Origin: Thermoanaerobaculia bacterium | Lineage (GTDB): Bacteria; Acidobacteriota; Thermoanaerobaculia; Thermoanaerobaculales; Sulfomarinibacteraceae | Reading direction: 5' to 3' | Assembly: GCA_027061805.1 (NCBI GenBank) | Contig: JAMOWA010000051.1 | Location: 1-64,000, forward strand | Length of the DNA: 64,000 nucleotides | Part shown: positions 51,890 to 60,763 of the stretch, one piece after another | Layout of the letters: the number at the start of each line of letters is the position of its first letter | Position numbering within the stretch: position 1 is the stretch's first letter | The notes under the pieces: model-generated | The model's input: the letters and a program-made list of their open reading frames with translations, nothing else | Database searches by the model: none | What the model was told of the DNA's origin: nothing | Translations under genes and position numbers: made by a program

Positions 51890-52851
51890 GGCAGGACCAG
51901 GTCCAGGTCGTCCAGCGGGTGCTGGAGGAACCACAGGCGTGTGGCCTCCACGTCCCGCCGGATCTGAGCCACCAGGGACATGGTGGACGAGAAGACCTTC
52001 TCCTCCCGCAACCGCGCGAAGAAGAAGATCCGCACCTTCTCCCTGTAGACGTCCGCCGTGAAGTCCAGCAGGTGGCTCTCCACCGTGGTGGTGTAGTTCT
52101 CGTAGACCGTGGGCCGGACGCCGATGTTGGTCACGGCGGGGAAGGTCCGCCCGAAGGAGGGGATGTGCACCGCGGTCACGTACACCCCGTGGGCGGGGTA
52201 GAGCTCGTTCTCCAGTGCGGTGTTGAGGGTCGGGAAGCCCAGACGCCTCCCCAGACGCTCCCCCGTGAACACCTGCCCATCCACGAAGAGCGGGCGGTCC
52301 AGGAGGCGCCAGGCGCCCTCCACCTCGCCATGGGCCACCAGCCGGCGGACCCGGGTCGAGGACACGGGTTCCCCACCCTCCATCACCGCCGGGACCCCGA
52401 TGGCCTCGAAGCCGTGCTCCCGGCCCATGGCCGCCAGGAGGTCCACGTTGCCCTCGCGGTCGGCCCCGAACCGGAACCCCGAACCCACGAACAGCTCCCG
52501 CACCCGGAACCGTTCCACCAGCACCCTCCGGACGAAGGTGTGGGCGGGCATCCTCGCCAGGTGGTGGGTGAACGGCAGCACCAGCGCCGCCGCAGCGCCG
52601 TGACGCTCCAGCAGCTGGAGACGCTGCGGGAGCGTGGTCAGGAGGCGCGGCGCAGCGTCCGGCTTGAGGACCTTGAGGGGGTGGGGATCGAAGGTGACCG
52701 CCGCCGGGGTCACGCCCAGCTCCCCGGCACGCTCCACCACCAGCCGGAGCAGCTCCTGGTGTCCCAGGTGGACACCGTCGAAGTTTCCGATGGTGAGGAC
52801 CGCCCCGCGGGGGGGCTCGTCGTTCACGAGGGGATCGAGCAGGACCTCCAT
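51886..52851 (-). CDS. ribF: Bifunctional riboflavin kinase / FAD synthetase
   Basis: 321 residues making FMN and then FAD. The N-terminal nucleotidyltransferase domain has GNFDGVHLGHQ (22-32) and SSTRVRRLVAHGEV; the C-terminal kinase domain has GRRLGFPTLNTAL and VTNIGVRPT. Full length. No FMN riboswitch is visible; its start lies 7 bp after the rimO stop, so it is expressed with rimO. Confidence 0.96.
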   Translation of the reverse strand: MEVLLDPLVNDEPPRGAVLTIGNFDGVHLGHQELLRLVVERAGELGVTPAAVTFDPHPLKVLKPDAAPRLLTTLPQRLQLLERHGAAAALVLPFTHHLARMPAHTFVRRVLVERFRVRELFVGSGFRFGADREGNVDLLAAMGREHGFEAIGVPAVMEGGEPVSSTRVRRLVAHGEVEGAWRLLDRPLFVDGQVFTGERLGRRLGFPTLNTALENELYPAHGVYVTAVHIPSFGRTFPAVTNIGVRPTVYENYTTTVESHLLDFTADVYREKVRIFFFARLREEKVFSSTMSLVAQIRRDVEATRLWFLQHPLDDLDLVLP

Positions 52852-52858
52852 GCCCGCC

Positions 52859-54271
52859 CTACCCCAGCACCGGCAGCACGGGCAGGCCCTGTCCGGAGGG
52901 CGGGGCCTCCACCAGGACGCCGGTGATCCTGCCCACCACGTCGTAGGGGTGGGCCTCGGTGATCTCCACCTCCACGAGGGTTCCGGGCGCGGCCGTGCCG
53001 TCGTTGATGAGCAGGCGGCCGTCCATCTCCGGTGCCTGCCGGGCCAGGCGGCCCGCGGTCAGGAGCTCCATCTCCGCGAGCGGCCCCTCCACCAGGGCCG
53101 GGAAGCGCCCGCCGACCAGCCCGCGGTTGATGGAGGCCGAGATCTCCTGCTGGATCTCCATCAGGGTGTCCCGGCGCCGGGCCTTCTCCGCCTCCGGTAC
53201 CGGGTCGCCCAGGTCCGCCCCGGGGTTCTCCTCCTGCCACGAGTAGGTGAACACCCCCACGTGGTCGAAGCGCAGGGCCTTCACGAACTCCACGAGCTCC
53301 CCGAACTCCGCCTCGTCCTCGCCGGGGAAGCCCACGATGAAGGTGGTCCTGACGGCGAGGCCGGGCACGCGCGCCCTGGCGTCCTCCACCAGCTCCCTGT
53401 ACACCGCGGCGTCACCTCCCCGCTTCATGGCCTTGAGGACCCTCCGGCTCGCGTGCTGGAGCGGGATGTCCAGGTAGGGCAGGAAGCGTGGCTCCGTGGC
53501 CATGAGGTCCAGCAGTCCGGGGTCCAGCGTGGAGGGGTAGGCGTAGAGGAAACGCACCCACGGGGCCTCCGTGGCCTCGAGGATCGCCTCCACCAGGCTT
53601 CGCAGGCCGCCGCGCCCCATGCCCAGGTCCTCGCCGTACCGCGTGGTGTCCTGGGCGATGAGCACCAGCTCGCGGACCCCTCCGGCCTCCAGCCGCCTGG
53701 CCTCGCGGACCAGGTCCTCCGGCGGCCGGGAGCGGTAGGACCCCCGCATGGCCGGGATGTGGCAGAAGGCGCAGGGGTTGTCGCATCCCTCGGCCACCTT
53801 GAGGTAGGCGTAGCCGGGGGTGGACAGGATGCGGGGGTTGGCGGCGTCGTACAGGCGCATGGCGCCCCGCTGGTCGGGGATGTGGCTCGGGAGGTCGCCG
53901 CGGACCGCCTCCACCACCCGCTCCAGCTCGTCCAGCCCGACGAAGGTGTCGATCTCGGGGATCTCCCGGGCCAGCTCGTTGGCGTAGGCCTGGCTCATGC
54001 AGCCGGCCACCACCAGGCGCCGCAGCCTGCCCTCACGGCGGGCCTCGGCGGCCTCCAGGATGGCCCCGATGGACTCCTCCTTGGCCTCGGTGATGAAGCC
54101 GCAGGTGTTCACGATGACCACGTCGGCCGCCCCGGGATCCGGCGTCACCTCCAGGCCGGCGCTGGCCAGGTGGCCGAGCATCACCTCGCCGTCCACCAGG
54201 TTCTTGGCACACCCCAGCCCGATCATGCCCACGCGGAGCCGCCCTGCACCGGACTGTGGAGCCTTCCCCAT
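52859..54271 (-). CDS. rimO: Ribosomal protein S12 methylthiotransferase
   Basis: 470-residue radical-SAM enzyme methylthiolating Asp89 of S12. Auxiliary cluster Cys21 (GLGCAKN), Cys57 (NTCGFI), Cys91 (VAGCMSQ). Radical-SAM Cys163/167/170 (GCDNPCAFCHIP) and a TRAM domain at the C-terminus. GCAKNLVD and IPAMRGSYRSR distinguish RimO from MiaB. The first in-frame ATG is used. Second methylthiotransferase of the window (see miaB at 31361). Confidence 0.97.
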   Translation of the reverse strand: MGKAPQSGAGRLRVGMIGLGCAKNLVDGEVMLGHLASAGLEVTPDPGAADVVIVNTCGFITEAKEESIGAILEAAEARREGRLRRLVVAGCMSQAYANELAREIPEIDTFVGLDELERVVEAVRGDLPSHIPDQRGAMRLYDAANPRILSTPGYAYLKVAEGCDNPCAFCHIPAMRGSYRSRPPEDLVREARRLEAGGVRELVLIAQDTTRYGEDLGMGRGGLRSLVEAILEATEAPWVRFLYAYPSTLDPGLLDLMATEPRFLPYLDIPLQHASRRVLKAMKRGGDAAVYRELVEDARARVPGLAVRTTFIVGFPGEDEAEFGELVEFVKALRFDHVGVFTYSWQEENPGADLGDPVPEAEKARRRDTLMEIQQEISASINRGLVGGRFPALVEGPLAEMELLTAGRLARQAPEMDGRLLINDGTAAPGTLVEVEITEAHPYDVVGRITGVLVEAPPSGQGLPVLPVLG

Positions 54272-54309
54272 TCCCCCTCCAGAGCGCGGATTCTAACACT
54301 TCGTGGCGG

Positions 54310-54786
54310 TCACACGTCCCCGGGACCGGCGGGGCGCCCGGGCATCCTGAGCTGGGCCAGGACCTCCGCGCTCCGCTCCTCGGGCAGCGGGGCGTAGACC
54401 CCGCGGCCGGTGGCGAGGACGCGGTCCTCGCCGTCGACGACCTCCCCCTCCCCCACCAGGAGGTTGCGGCGTATCTCCACGAGGCGGCCCCGCACCACGA
54501 GGGGCCTGCCGGACGGCACCGGTCTCCGGAACCGCACCGTGAGCTCCACAGTGACCGCGAGCCGGTGGGCGGCCACGGTGCATGCCCACCCGATGGTCTC
54601 GTCGAGCATGGCGGAGACCACCCCGCCGTGGACCACGCCAGGGTACCCGTCGAAGGCTCCGTCCACCGTGACGGCAAGGAGCGCCTCGTCCCCCTCCATC
54701 TCGAACCGGACCCGGAGCCCCGAGGGGTTGGATTCCCCACAGACGAAGCAGGTGTCCGACCACGGCAATGGGCGCCGGTCTGTCAC
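54310..54786 (-). CDS. PaaI-family thioesterase (hotdog fold)
   Basis: 158 residues. CFVCGESNPSGLRVRF (a zinc-ribbon-like CxxC start common in this group) precedes the hotdog core with GYPGVVHGGVVSAMLDET, the PaaI/4HBT signature containing the HGG and catalytic Asp/Glu. The GTG start overlaps the lpxB stop (GTGA). Possibly hydrolyses acyl- or aryl-CoA; no substrate evidence. Confidence 0.88.
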   Translation of the reverse strand: MTDRRPLPWSDTCFVCGESNPSGLRVRFEMEGDEALLAVTVDGAFDGYPGVVHGGVVSAMLDETIGWACTVAAHRLAVTVELTVRFRRPVPSGRPLVVRGRLVEIRRNLLVGEGEVVDGEDRVLATGRGVYAPLPEERSAEVLAQLRMPGRPAGPGDV

Positions 54787-55934
54787 GGGCCCTCCCCCGG
54801 GGGTGTGGCCACGCCCAGGTACCCCGCCACTGCCTCCGCGGCCCTCCGGGAGGCCCCTGGCGCCCCCAGCCGGTCCCTGACCACCGCAAGCCGTTCCCGC
54901 TGGACCGCGTCCCCACCGTCGAGGATGGCCATGGCCTCCTCCGCGATCCTCTCCGGCGACCACGCGTCCTGCACCAGCTCGGGGGCCGCGCGCTCACGTG
55001 CGATCAGGTTCACCAGGCCGATGTGGGGGACACGCACGAGCATCCGTGCCAGCAGGTAGGACAGTCCACGGAGCCGGTAGCCCACGATCATGGGAACGTC
55101 CAGCAGGGCGCACTCCAGCGTCGCGGTACCCGAGGCGGTCAGCGCCAGCCTGGCCGCCGCCAGCTCCTCGCGCCGGCCCTCGCCGGTGACCGTCCTCAGC
55201 CGGGTATCCGCCGGAAGCCCCGCCAGCACCGAGGAGATCGTGCCCTCCATTCCCGGGGCCGCCACCAGCACCGCCTCGCCGATCCGGCTCTCCGGGAGGC
55301 GGGACAGGGCCCCCATCATGGCCGGGAGCAGCTGGCGGACCTCCATCTCCCGTGAACCCGGCAGCAGCGCCAGCCGGTCCGGCCGCCGATCGACGGCCGG
55401 GGGGACGAGGCCCTCGCGGGCCAGGTCGTCCACGAGCGGATGCCCCACGTGGCGGGCCGGCACCCCGGAGCGCTCGTAGAACGCCACCTCGAACGGCAGG
55501 ATGCAGAGCACCTCCCGGGCCACCCGCCGCACCACGCGGATCCGCCCCCTGCGCCAGGCCCAGAGCTGGGGGGACACGTACAGCACCACGGGGATTCCGA
55601 GGCGCCCGAGGTGCCGGGCGAGCCGGAGGTTGAAGTCGGGCGAGTCCACGAGGACCGCCACCCCGGGCCTGCGCTCCCGCGCCACGTCCACCACACGGTG
55701 CATCACCCGCCGGATGCGCGGGAGCTCCCGCACCACCTCCACCAGCCCCATGTGGGCCAGCTCGCTGGCGTGGGCCACGAGCTCGAGGCCCGCCGCCTCC
55801 AGCCGGTCTCCCCCGATCCCGAAGGCCTCGAGGCCGGGAACGCAGGCGGTGAGCTCCCGGAGGAGGTTTCCCGCGTGCATGTCCCCGGAGACCTCCCCGG
55901 CCACCAGCAGGATCCCCGGAGCACCGGCGGTCAT
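54783..55934 (-). CDS. lpxB: Lipid-A-disaccharide synthase
   Basis: 383-residue GT19 glycosyltransferase joining UDP-diacylglucosamine and lipid X. ILLVAGEVSGDMHAGNLL at the N-terminus, VDSPDFNLRLARHLG, YVSPQLWAW and LLPGSREMEV are diagnostic. The C-terminal Rossmann domain has the ASGTATLECAL motif. Confirms a lipid-A-containing outer membrane. Starts at an ATGA overlap with the VanZ gene. lpxA, lpxC and lpxD are not in this window. Confidence 0.97.
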   Translation of the reverse strand: MTAGAPGILLVAGEVSGDMHAGNLLRELTACVPGLEAFGIGGDRLEAAGLELVAHASELAHMGLVEVVRELPRIRRVMHRVVDVARERRPGVAVLVDSPDFNLRLARHLGRLGIPVVLYVSPQLWAWRRGRIRVVRRVAREVLCILPFEVAFYERSGVPARHVGHPLVDDLAREGLVPPAVDRRPDRLALLPGSREMEVRQLLPAMMGALSRLPESRIGEAVLVAAPGMEGTISSVLAGLPADTRLRTVTGEGRREELAAARLALTASGTATLECALLDVPMIVGYRLRGLSYLLARMLVRVPHIGLVNLIARERAAPELVQDAWSPERIAEEAMAILDGGDAVQRERLAVVRDRLGAPGASRRAAEAVAGYLGVATPPGEGP

Positions 55935-56320
55935 CGGGCCTCCTGTCTCCGGAACCGGACCGCCAGGAGCACGAGTGCCACGGCAACCCCGGCACCCACG
56001 GAATCGGCCACCAGGTCCCTGGCCTCGGCGGAACGCCAGGGTACGAGCGACTGGAGCGCCTCGGTGAACCCACCGAACGTCACCGTGCCCAGGAACCCGG
56101 CCAGGCCCGCACCGCAGGGGCCCCACGCGGGGAGGAATGACCAGAACACCAGGAGGGCCATGACACCGTACAGGGTCCCGTGCAGGAAGGTGTCGGAGAT
56201 CCCCGCCCCGAGGCCTGCGGACATCGGCACGAGGGATCCCACGACCAGGAGCCCGCCCCATGCAGCGGTCAGCGCCCGCCGTGCTCCCGGGGCCGGACCG
56301 GCAGGGAGACCCGCTGGCAC
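55931..56320 (-). CDS. VanZ-like membrane protein
   Basis: 129 residues with four hydrophobic segments. The GTG at 56320 is preceded by GAGGTTTCCG and follows the previous stop by 8 bp; an earlier GTG at 56353 would overlap the small membrane-protein gene. VanZ-family features: SDTFLHGTLYGVMALLVF and the FGGFTEALQSLVPWRSAEARDLVADSVGA block. Function of chromosomal VanZ proteins is largely unknown. Overlaps lpxB. Confidence 0.8.
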   Translation of the reverse strand: MPAGLPAGPAPGARRALTAAWGGLLVVGSLVPMSAGLGAGISDTFLHGTLYGVMALLVFWSFLPAWGPCGAGLAGFLGTVTFGGFTEALQSLVPWRSAEARDLVADSVGAGVAVALVLLAVRFRRQEAR

Positions 56321-56328
56321 CGGAAACC

Positions 56329-56496
56329 TCAGGGAAAGGGGTACATGAGCCACCCGATGGCAAGGGCGGCCCCGACCATGATGAGGAAGGTCCTGAGGAA
56401 CAGCTTGCGCCGGGCGGGCCCGTCCGACCTCCACAGGAAGGCGAAGAAGGTCGCCACCAGGAGGGCGTGCCAGACCAGGAGGACGAAGTGGTCCAT
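56329..56496 (-). CDS. Small two-helix membrane protein
   Basis: 55 residues, MDHFVLLVWHALLVATFFAF at the N-terminus then a basic loop (RSDGPARRKLF) and a second helix (IMVGAALAIGWLMYPFP). Not recognised. Supported by position: it starts just after the DUF6677-like stop (5 bp) and ends 8 bp before the VanZ start, filling the gap exactly. The basic loop between the helices predicts a cytoplasmic loop. A weak GGG-containing leader precedes the ATG. Confidence 0.65.
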   Translation of the reverse strand: MDHFVLLVWHALLVATFFAFLWRSDGPARRKLFLRTFLIMVGAALAIGWLMYPFP

Positions 56497-56501
56497 GGCC
56501 C

Positions 56502-56906
56502 TCAGCCCTTGAGTCCCCGGGCGATGTCCGAGACGTCCAGCACGGTGAGAAGGTTCATGAGCCCCGCGGTCACCAGGAAGGTGTTCCCGTACCCGAAACC
56601 GGCTGCCATGGGATCACCGAGTCCGAGATCCAGGAGCCGGCTCGCGATGTAGGGAACTCCGGTCCCGAGACAGGCGAGGAAGGCCAGGAAGGAGAACGGC
56701 TGCCCGCTGCGCGGCACGGCGAGCTCACCCTGGAGCAGGAGCCCCGTCACGAAGGACGCAAGGATCACACCGGCGAACACCGCGGCACGCAGCTTCTTCC
56801 CCAGGACGAGGTGTCCCAGCCCGGGGATGAGCCATGCGGCGGCCAGCAGGCCCGGCGGGGCGCTGGCGATCCGCTCCGGCCGCTTCCGGGCCTCAGGCTC
56901 CGCCAT
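56502..56906 (-). CDS. DUF6677-like small membrane protein
   Basis: 134 residues, four hydrophobic segments. LLAAAWLIPGLGHLVLGKKLRAAVF is a TM2/DUF6677-like motif (IPGLGHL.LG) of uncharacterised membrane proteins. The tail has PMAAGFGYGNTFLVTAGLMNLL. The ATG at 56906 has the strong site GGAGGAGGTGG and overlaps the HIT gene by 14 bp. Function unknown. Confidence 0.8.
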   Translation of the reverse strand: MAEPEARKRPERIASAPPGLLAAAWLIPGLGHLVLGKKLRAAVFAGVILASFVTGLLLQGELAVPRSGQPFSFLAFLACLGTGVPYIASRLLDLGLGDPMAAGFGYGNTFLVTAGLMNLLTVLDVSDIARGLKG

Positions 56907-57414
56907 GGTCCACCTCCTCCCCGACGATCTCCAGAAGGGCTCCCCGGACCTTCCTCCACGTGGTCTCCAGGTCCTCGGGGATGATCCGGACGTCGCCCAC
57001 CACCGAGATGAAGTTGGTGTCGGCGCGCCACCGCGGGACCACGTGGAGGTGGAGATGCTCCTCGATGCCGGCCCCGGCAGCCTCACCGAGGTTGAAGCCC
57101 ACGTTGAACCCGTGGGGCCCGTAGACCCTCCGGAGCGCCCGGATGAGGTTCCGGCCGGTCAGCATGATCTCCGCGAGCTCCGCCTCTCCCAGGGCATCCA
57201 GGTCGGCCACGTGCTCCCGCGGGGCCACCATGGCGTGGCCCGAGGTGTAGGGGTAGCGGTTGAGGAGCGCGAAGCAGGTCTCGCCCCGCCACAGCGTCAG
57301 CGTGGAGGCATCGTCGTCGCTTGCCAGTGCGCGGCAGAAGATGCACTCACCGTCCACGGTCTTGTCTGCGGACGTCACGTAGGTGAAGCGCCAGGGGGCG
57401 AAGAGAGGCTCCAT
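56893..57414 (-). CDS. HIT family hydrolase/AP4A phosphorylase-like protein
   Basis: 173 residues. CIFCRALASDD binds zinc in many members, and HLHLHVVPRW (histidine triad) carries the catalytic histidine. The YPYTSGHAMVAPREHVADL block matches the actinobacterial/acidobacterial AP4A phosphorylase-type HIT group. Would hydrolyse or phosphorolyse dinucleoside polyphosphates or AMP-conjugates. Just 3 bp after the HU gene stop. Confidence 0.92.
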   Translation of the reverse strand: MEPLFAPWRFTYVTSADKTVDGECIFCRALASDDDASTLTLWRGETCFALLNRYPYTSGHAMVAPREHVADLDALGEAELAEIMLTGRNLIRALRRVYGPHGFNVGFNLGEAAGAGIEEHLHLHVVPRWRADTNFISVVGDVRIIPEDLETTWRKVRGALLEIVGEEVDHGGA

Positions 57415-57417
57415 CGG

Positions 57418-57702
57418 CTACTGGCCGAGGAGCGCCTCGCGAAGGTGCTTGCCGGGCTTGAAGTACGGGATGCGCTTGGGCGGAACCTGGACCTTCTCGC
57501 CGGTCTTGGGGTTCCTTCCGATCCTGGCGCCGCGCTGGCGGACCCTGAAGGACCCGAAGCCGCGCAGCTCCACCTTCTCGTCGCGGTGCAGCGCGGCGAT
57601 GATCCCTTCCAGGACCACCTGAACCACCTCCACGGCCTGCTTTCGAGGCAGATTGGCCTCGGACGCCACGTGTTCCACCAGGTCCGCCTTCGTCATCGTC
57701 AT
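57418..57702 (-). CDS. HU/IHF family DNA-binding protein
   Basis: 94 residues. MTKADLVEHVASEANLPRKQ opens the helical dimerisation part; VELRGFGSFRVRQRGARIGRNP is the hallmark of the beta-arm, and KPGKHLREAL closes it. Bends and compacts DNA. Placed after rpsA as ihfB is in many proteobacteria. The ATG at 57702 has AAGGAGGGG; a second ATG 6 bp in is possible. Confidence 0.95.
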   Translation of the reverse strand: MTMTKADLVEHVASEANLPRKQAVEVVQVVLEGIIAALHRDEKVELRGFGSFRVRQRGARIGRNPKTGEKVQVPPKRIPYFKPGKHLREALLGQ

Positions 57703-57751
57703 GCGAGCCCCTCCTTGCATCCGATCATCAGAAATCGGGCCGACCGCAGGG

Positions 57752-59794
57752 TCATCCGCCCGTGGACTTCTCCTCCGCCTCATCGCTCTCGTCGTCCCCG
57801 TCCTGGTCACCGGGTGCATCGGGGGCCTCCGTCTCCGTCACGGCCTCCTCGTCATCCCTGGCCGGCGTGTCCTCCTCGCCCCCGGCAGGAGCCTCCTCCG
57901 GTGCGTCCTCTGCCTCGGTGAGTGTCTCGGCCTTCTCGTCCTCGACAACATCCCCGGCCTCGGCCGGCTCCTCCTCCGGTGAGGGTTCCTCCGCCGCGTC
58001 CACCTCCGCCTCCGGAGTCTCTGCGGCGGCCGGGATCTCCTCTTCGGCACCGGTGGAGGTCTCCTCCTCTGTCTCTGCGGCGGCCTCCTCGGTCACCAGC
58101 CCGCTGGCCTTCAGCGCGGCGGCCATGGCCGTGTCCCCGGCAGCCTCCAGGGCCTCGGCCAGCTCCTCCTCGGCGCCGTCCTGGTCCACGCCGTGCATGG
58201 ACAGGCCGATCCTGTTCTCGTTCCAGTCGATGCGCAGGATGCGGCACCGCACGGCCTGCCCCTGGCTGAAGAGCTCCTGGAGCATGAGGCCGGAATCCCT
58301 GTCGATCTCCGAGACGTGGCAGAGCCCCTCCACGCCCGGAGCGAGCTCGATGAAAACCCCGAAGTCGGTCACGTTGGTGACCTTGCCATTCACCACGTCG
58401 CCCACGCCATGGGAGTTGGCGTACTCCTCCCACTCGTTGGGGAGCAGCTCCTTCATGGAGAGGGAGATCCGCTGGTTCACCACGTCGATGGCGGTGATGA
58501 TGGCGTCCACCTCCTGACCCTTCTGCACCACCTCGGAGGGGTGGTTGATCCGCCGGGTCCAGGACATGTCCGAGATGTGGACGAGCCCGTCCACCCCCGG
58601 AACGATCTCCACGAAGGCCCCGAAATCGGTGAGGTTGCGGACGGTGCCACGGATCTTGCTGCCCACGTGGTACTTCTCGGCCACCTCCTCCCACGGGTTG
58701 GGCTCGGTGGCACGCAGGGACAGCGAGAGGCGCCGCTTGTCGGGGTCCACCTCGGAGACCACCACGTCCACCTCCTGGCCGACCTCCAGGATGGATCGGG
58801 GGTTCTTGACCTTCTTGGTCCACGACATCTCGCTCACGTGGATCAGGCCCTCGACACCCTCCTCGAGCTCCACGAAGGCCCCGTACTCGACGATGCTCAC
58901 CACCTTGCCGTGGACCCGCTTGCCCACCGGGTACTTCTCCGGGACCAAGGTCCACGGATCCTCGAATCGCTGCTTGTAGCCCAGGGAGACCCGCTCGCGC
59001 TCCCGGTCGAAGCGAAGGATCACCACGTCGATCTCGTCACCCACGTTGAAGTACTCGCTGGGATGCCCGACGCGTCCCCAGGAGATGTCGGTGATGTGGA
59101 GGAGCCCGTCGAGACCGCCGAGGTCCACGAACACCCCGTACTCCGTGATGTTCTTGACGGTTCCCGTGATCAGCTTGCCCTCCTCGAGCTCGGCCATGGT
59201 GGCTTCCTTGGCCTCCTTCTGGCTCTCCTCCAGGATGGCCTTGCGGGACAGCACCACGTTGGACCGCCGACGATCGAAGCTGATGATCCTCGCCTCGATC
59301 TCGTCCCCGATGTAGTCCTCGAGCCGCCGGTTCAGCCGAAGGTCCACGAGGGAGCCGGGAAGGAAGGCCCGGACACCGATGTCCACGGCCAGGCCGCCCT
59401 TGACGCGTTCCAGCACCTTGCCCTTCACGGGCTCCCCCTCACGCCAGGCCTGCTCGATGGCCGTCCATGTCTTCAGCTTGGAGGCACGCTCGCGGGACAG
59501 GCGGAGGATCCCCTCCATCTCGTCCATGCGCTCCACGAAGACCTCGACGTCGTCGCCGATGGCCAGGTTGAGCTCGCCGGTCTCGGGGTCGATGCACTCG
59601 GATCTGGAGATGACGCCCTCGGACTTGAAGCCCACATCCACGAGGACCTCGTCGTTGGTGATGGCCACCACCTTCCCCATCACCACTTCCCCTTCCTTGA
59701 GGTCGTGGAACGAGGACTCCACCAGCTGCTCCATCGAGAGCTGGTCCATGTTCTCCATGTCGTTGTTGTCGTTCGCGTCACGGTCGATGTTCAA
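57752..59794 (-). CDS. rpsA: 30S ribosomal protein S1
   Basis: 680 residues with six S1/OB domains, each showing the (I/V)xGxVxxixxxGxFVxL pattern; domains 3-6 are canonical RNA-binding repeats. Melts mRNA structure and aids initiation. The C-terminal ~125 residues are an unusual Glu/Ala-rich, strongly acidic tail beyond the sixth domain. The start is a TTG at 59794 preceded by GAGGAGGAGC; downstream ATGs (MENMDQLSMEQL) lack such a site. 26 bp after cmk. Confidence 0.96.
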   Translation of the reverse strand: MNIDRDANDNNDMENMDQLSMEQLVESSFHDLKEGEVVMGKVVAITNDEVLVDVGFKSEGVISRSECIDPETGELNLAIGDDVEVFVERMDEMEGILRLSRERASKLKTWTAIEQAWREGEPVKGKVLERVKGGLAVDIGVRAFLPGSLVDLRLNRRLEDYIGDEIEARIISFDRRRSNVVLSRKAILEESQKEAKEATMAELEEGKLITGTVKNITEYGVFVDLGGLDGLLHITDISWGRVGHPSEYFNVGDEIDVVILRFDRERERVSLGYKQRFEDPWTLVPEKYPVGKRVHGKVVSIVEYGAFVELEEGVEGLIHVSEMSWTKKVKNPRSILEVGQEVDVVVSEVDPDKRRLSLSLRATEPNPWEEVAEKYHVGSKIRGTVRNLTDFGAFVEIVPGVDGLVHISDMSWTRRINHPSEVVQKGQEVDAIITAIDVVNQRISLSMKELLPNEWEEYANSHGVGDVVNGKVTNVTDFGVFIELAPGVEGLCHVSEIDRDSGLMLQELFSQGQAVRCRILRIDWNENRIGLSMHGVDQDGAEEELAEALEAAGDTAMAAALKASGLVTEEAAAETEEETSTGAEEEIPAAAETPEAEVDAAEEPSPEEEPAEAGDVVEDEKAETLTEAEDAPEEAPAGGEEDTPARDDEEAVTETEAPDAPGDQDGDDESDEAEEKSTGG

Positions 59795-59820
59795 AACTGC
59801 TCCTCCTCGACGGACACACG

Positions 59821-60594
59821 TCACTCGTGTGCCAATCTTCCATGGTTTCGAGACCTTACGGTGTCATCAGCGCTGCTGTCAAGCTCGGAACCTGGATTTT
59901 TTCCCAGTTCCCGGAGAATCCTTGCCACGACCCCCTCCAGACCGAGCTGCGTGGTGTCCAGAACCACCGCGCCCTCCGGTATCATCAGGGGGGAATCGGA
60001 TCGGGTCGTGTCCCGCAGGTCACGCTGCCGCTGCTGCTCCTGGACCTCCTCGAGCGAGATGTCGCAACCCGCCCGCCTGAGGTCCTCCCACCGGCGCCGC
60101 GCCCGTTCCCCGGCCGAGGCCGTGAGGAACACCTTGAGCCGGGCATCGGGAAAGACCACCGAGCCCACGTCCCGTCCCTCGGCGACGCCCCCCGTCCCCT
60201 CGGCCATGCGCCGTTGCAGCGGAACGAGCGCCCGCCGGACAGGGGTCAGCGCCGAGACGGCCGACGCCAGCTCCGACGCCTCGGGGCTCCTGATCTGTGT
60301 GGTGATCTCCTCCCCGTCGAGGAACACCGCGAAGCCCTCGCTGGTGGGGCGGAACTCCAGGTCGTGCGCCTCGAGCAGCGCCACGATCCTCACGGCGTCA
60401 TCTCCGGCATAGGGCGGCAGGATGCCATGCCTCCGGGCCAGGATCCCAACGGCCCTGTACATGGCCCCGGTGTCCAGGCAGGGAATCCCGAGACTGCCGG
60501 CCAGCAGCCTGGCCACGGTGGATTTTCCCGCGCCGGCCGGACCGTCGATGGCGATGATGAGTGGGGTCTGGGGGGACTGGCTCTCGTGGTTCAC
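59821..60594 (-). CDS. cmk: Cytidylate kinase
   Basis: 257 residues; phosphorylates CMP and dCMP. P-loop GPAGAGKST at 18-26, YRAVGILARRHG, EGRDVGSVVFPDA and RRRWEDLRRAG are conserved. cmk followed by rpsA is a widespread gene pair. A Ser/Asp/Arg-rich C-terminal tail extends beyond the typical ~225-residue length. First gene of the long minus-strand run. Confidence 0.96.
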   Translation of the reverse strand: MNHESQSPQTPLIIAIDGPAGAGKSTVARLLAGSLGIPCLDTGAMYRAVGILARRHGILPPYAGDDAVRIVALLEAHDLEFRPTSEGFAVFLDGEEITTQIRSPEASELASAVSALTPVRRALVPLQRRMAEGTGGVAEGRDVGSVVFPDARLKVFLTASAGERARRRWEDLRRAGCDISLEEVQEQQRQRDLRDTTRSDSPLMIPEGAVVLDTTQLGLEGVVARILRELGKNPGSELDSSADDTVRSRNHGRLAHE

Positions 60595-60763
60595 AGAAAC
60601 GGGTTATCCTTACCCCGGTCCATACCGGGAGCAGCATTGTAACCGATTCCCCGCCGCTGTCCAGAGGCAGTGTTCACCCGATCCGGTGGTCTCCCGCAAC
60701 CGGATTCCCGCGGGCGGGTCCGCCGCAGGCCCCGTGGTACGATGCCGGCGAGGCCGTGATGTC

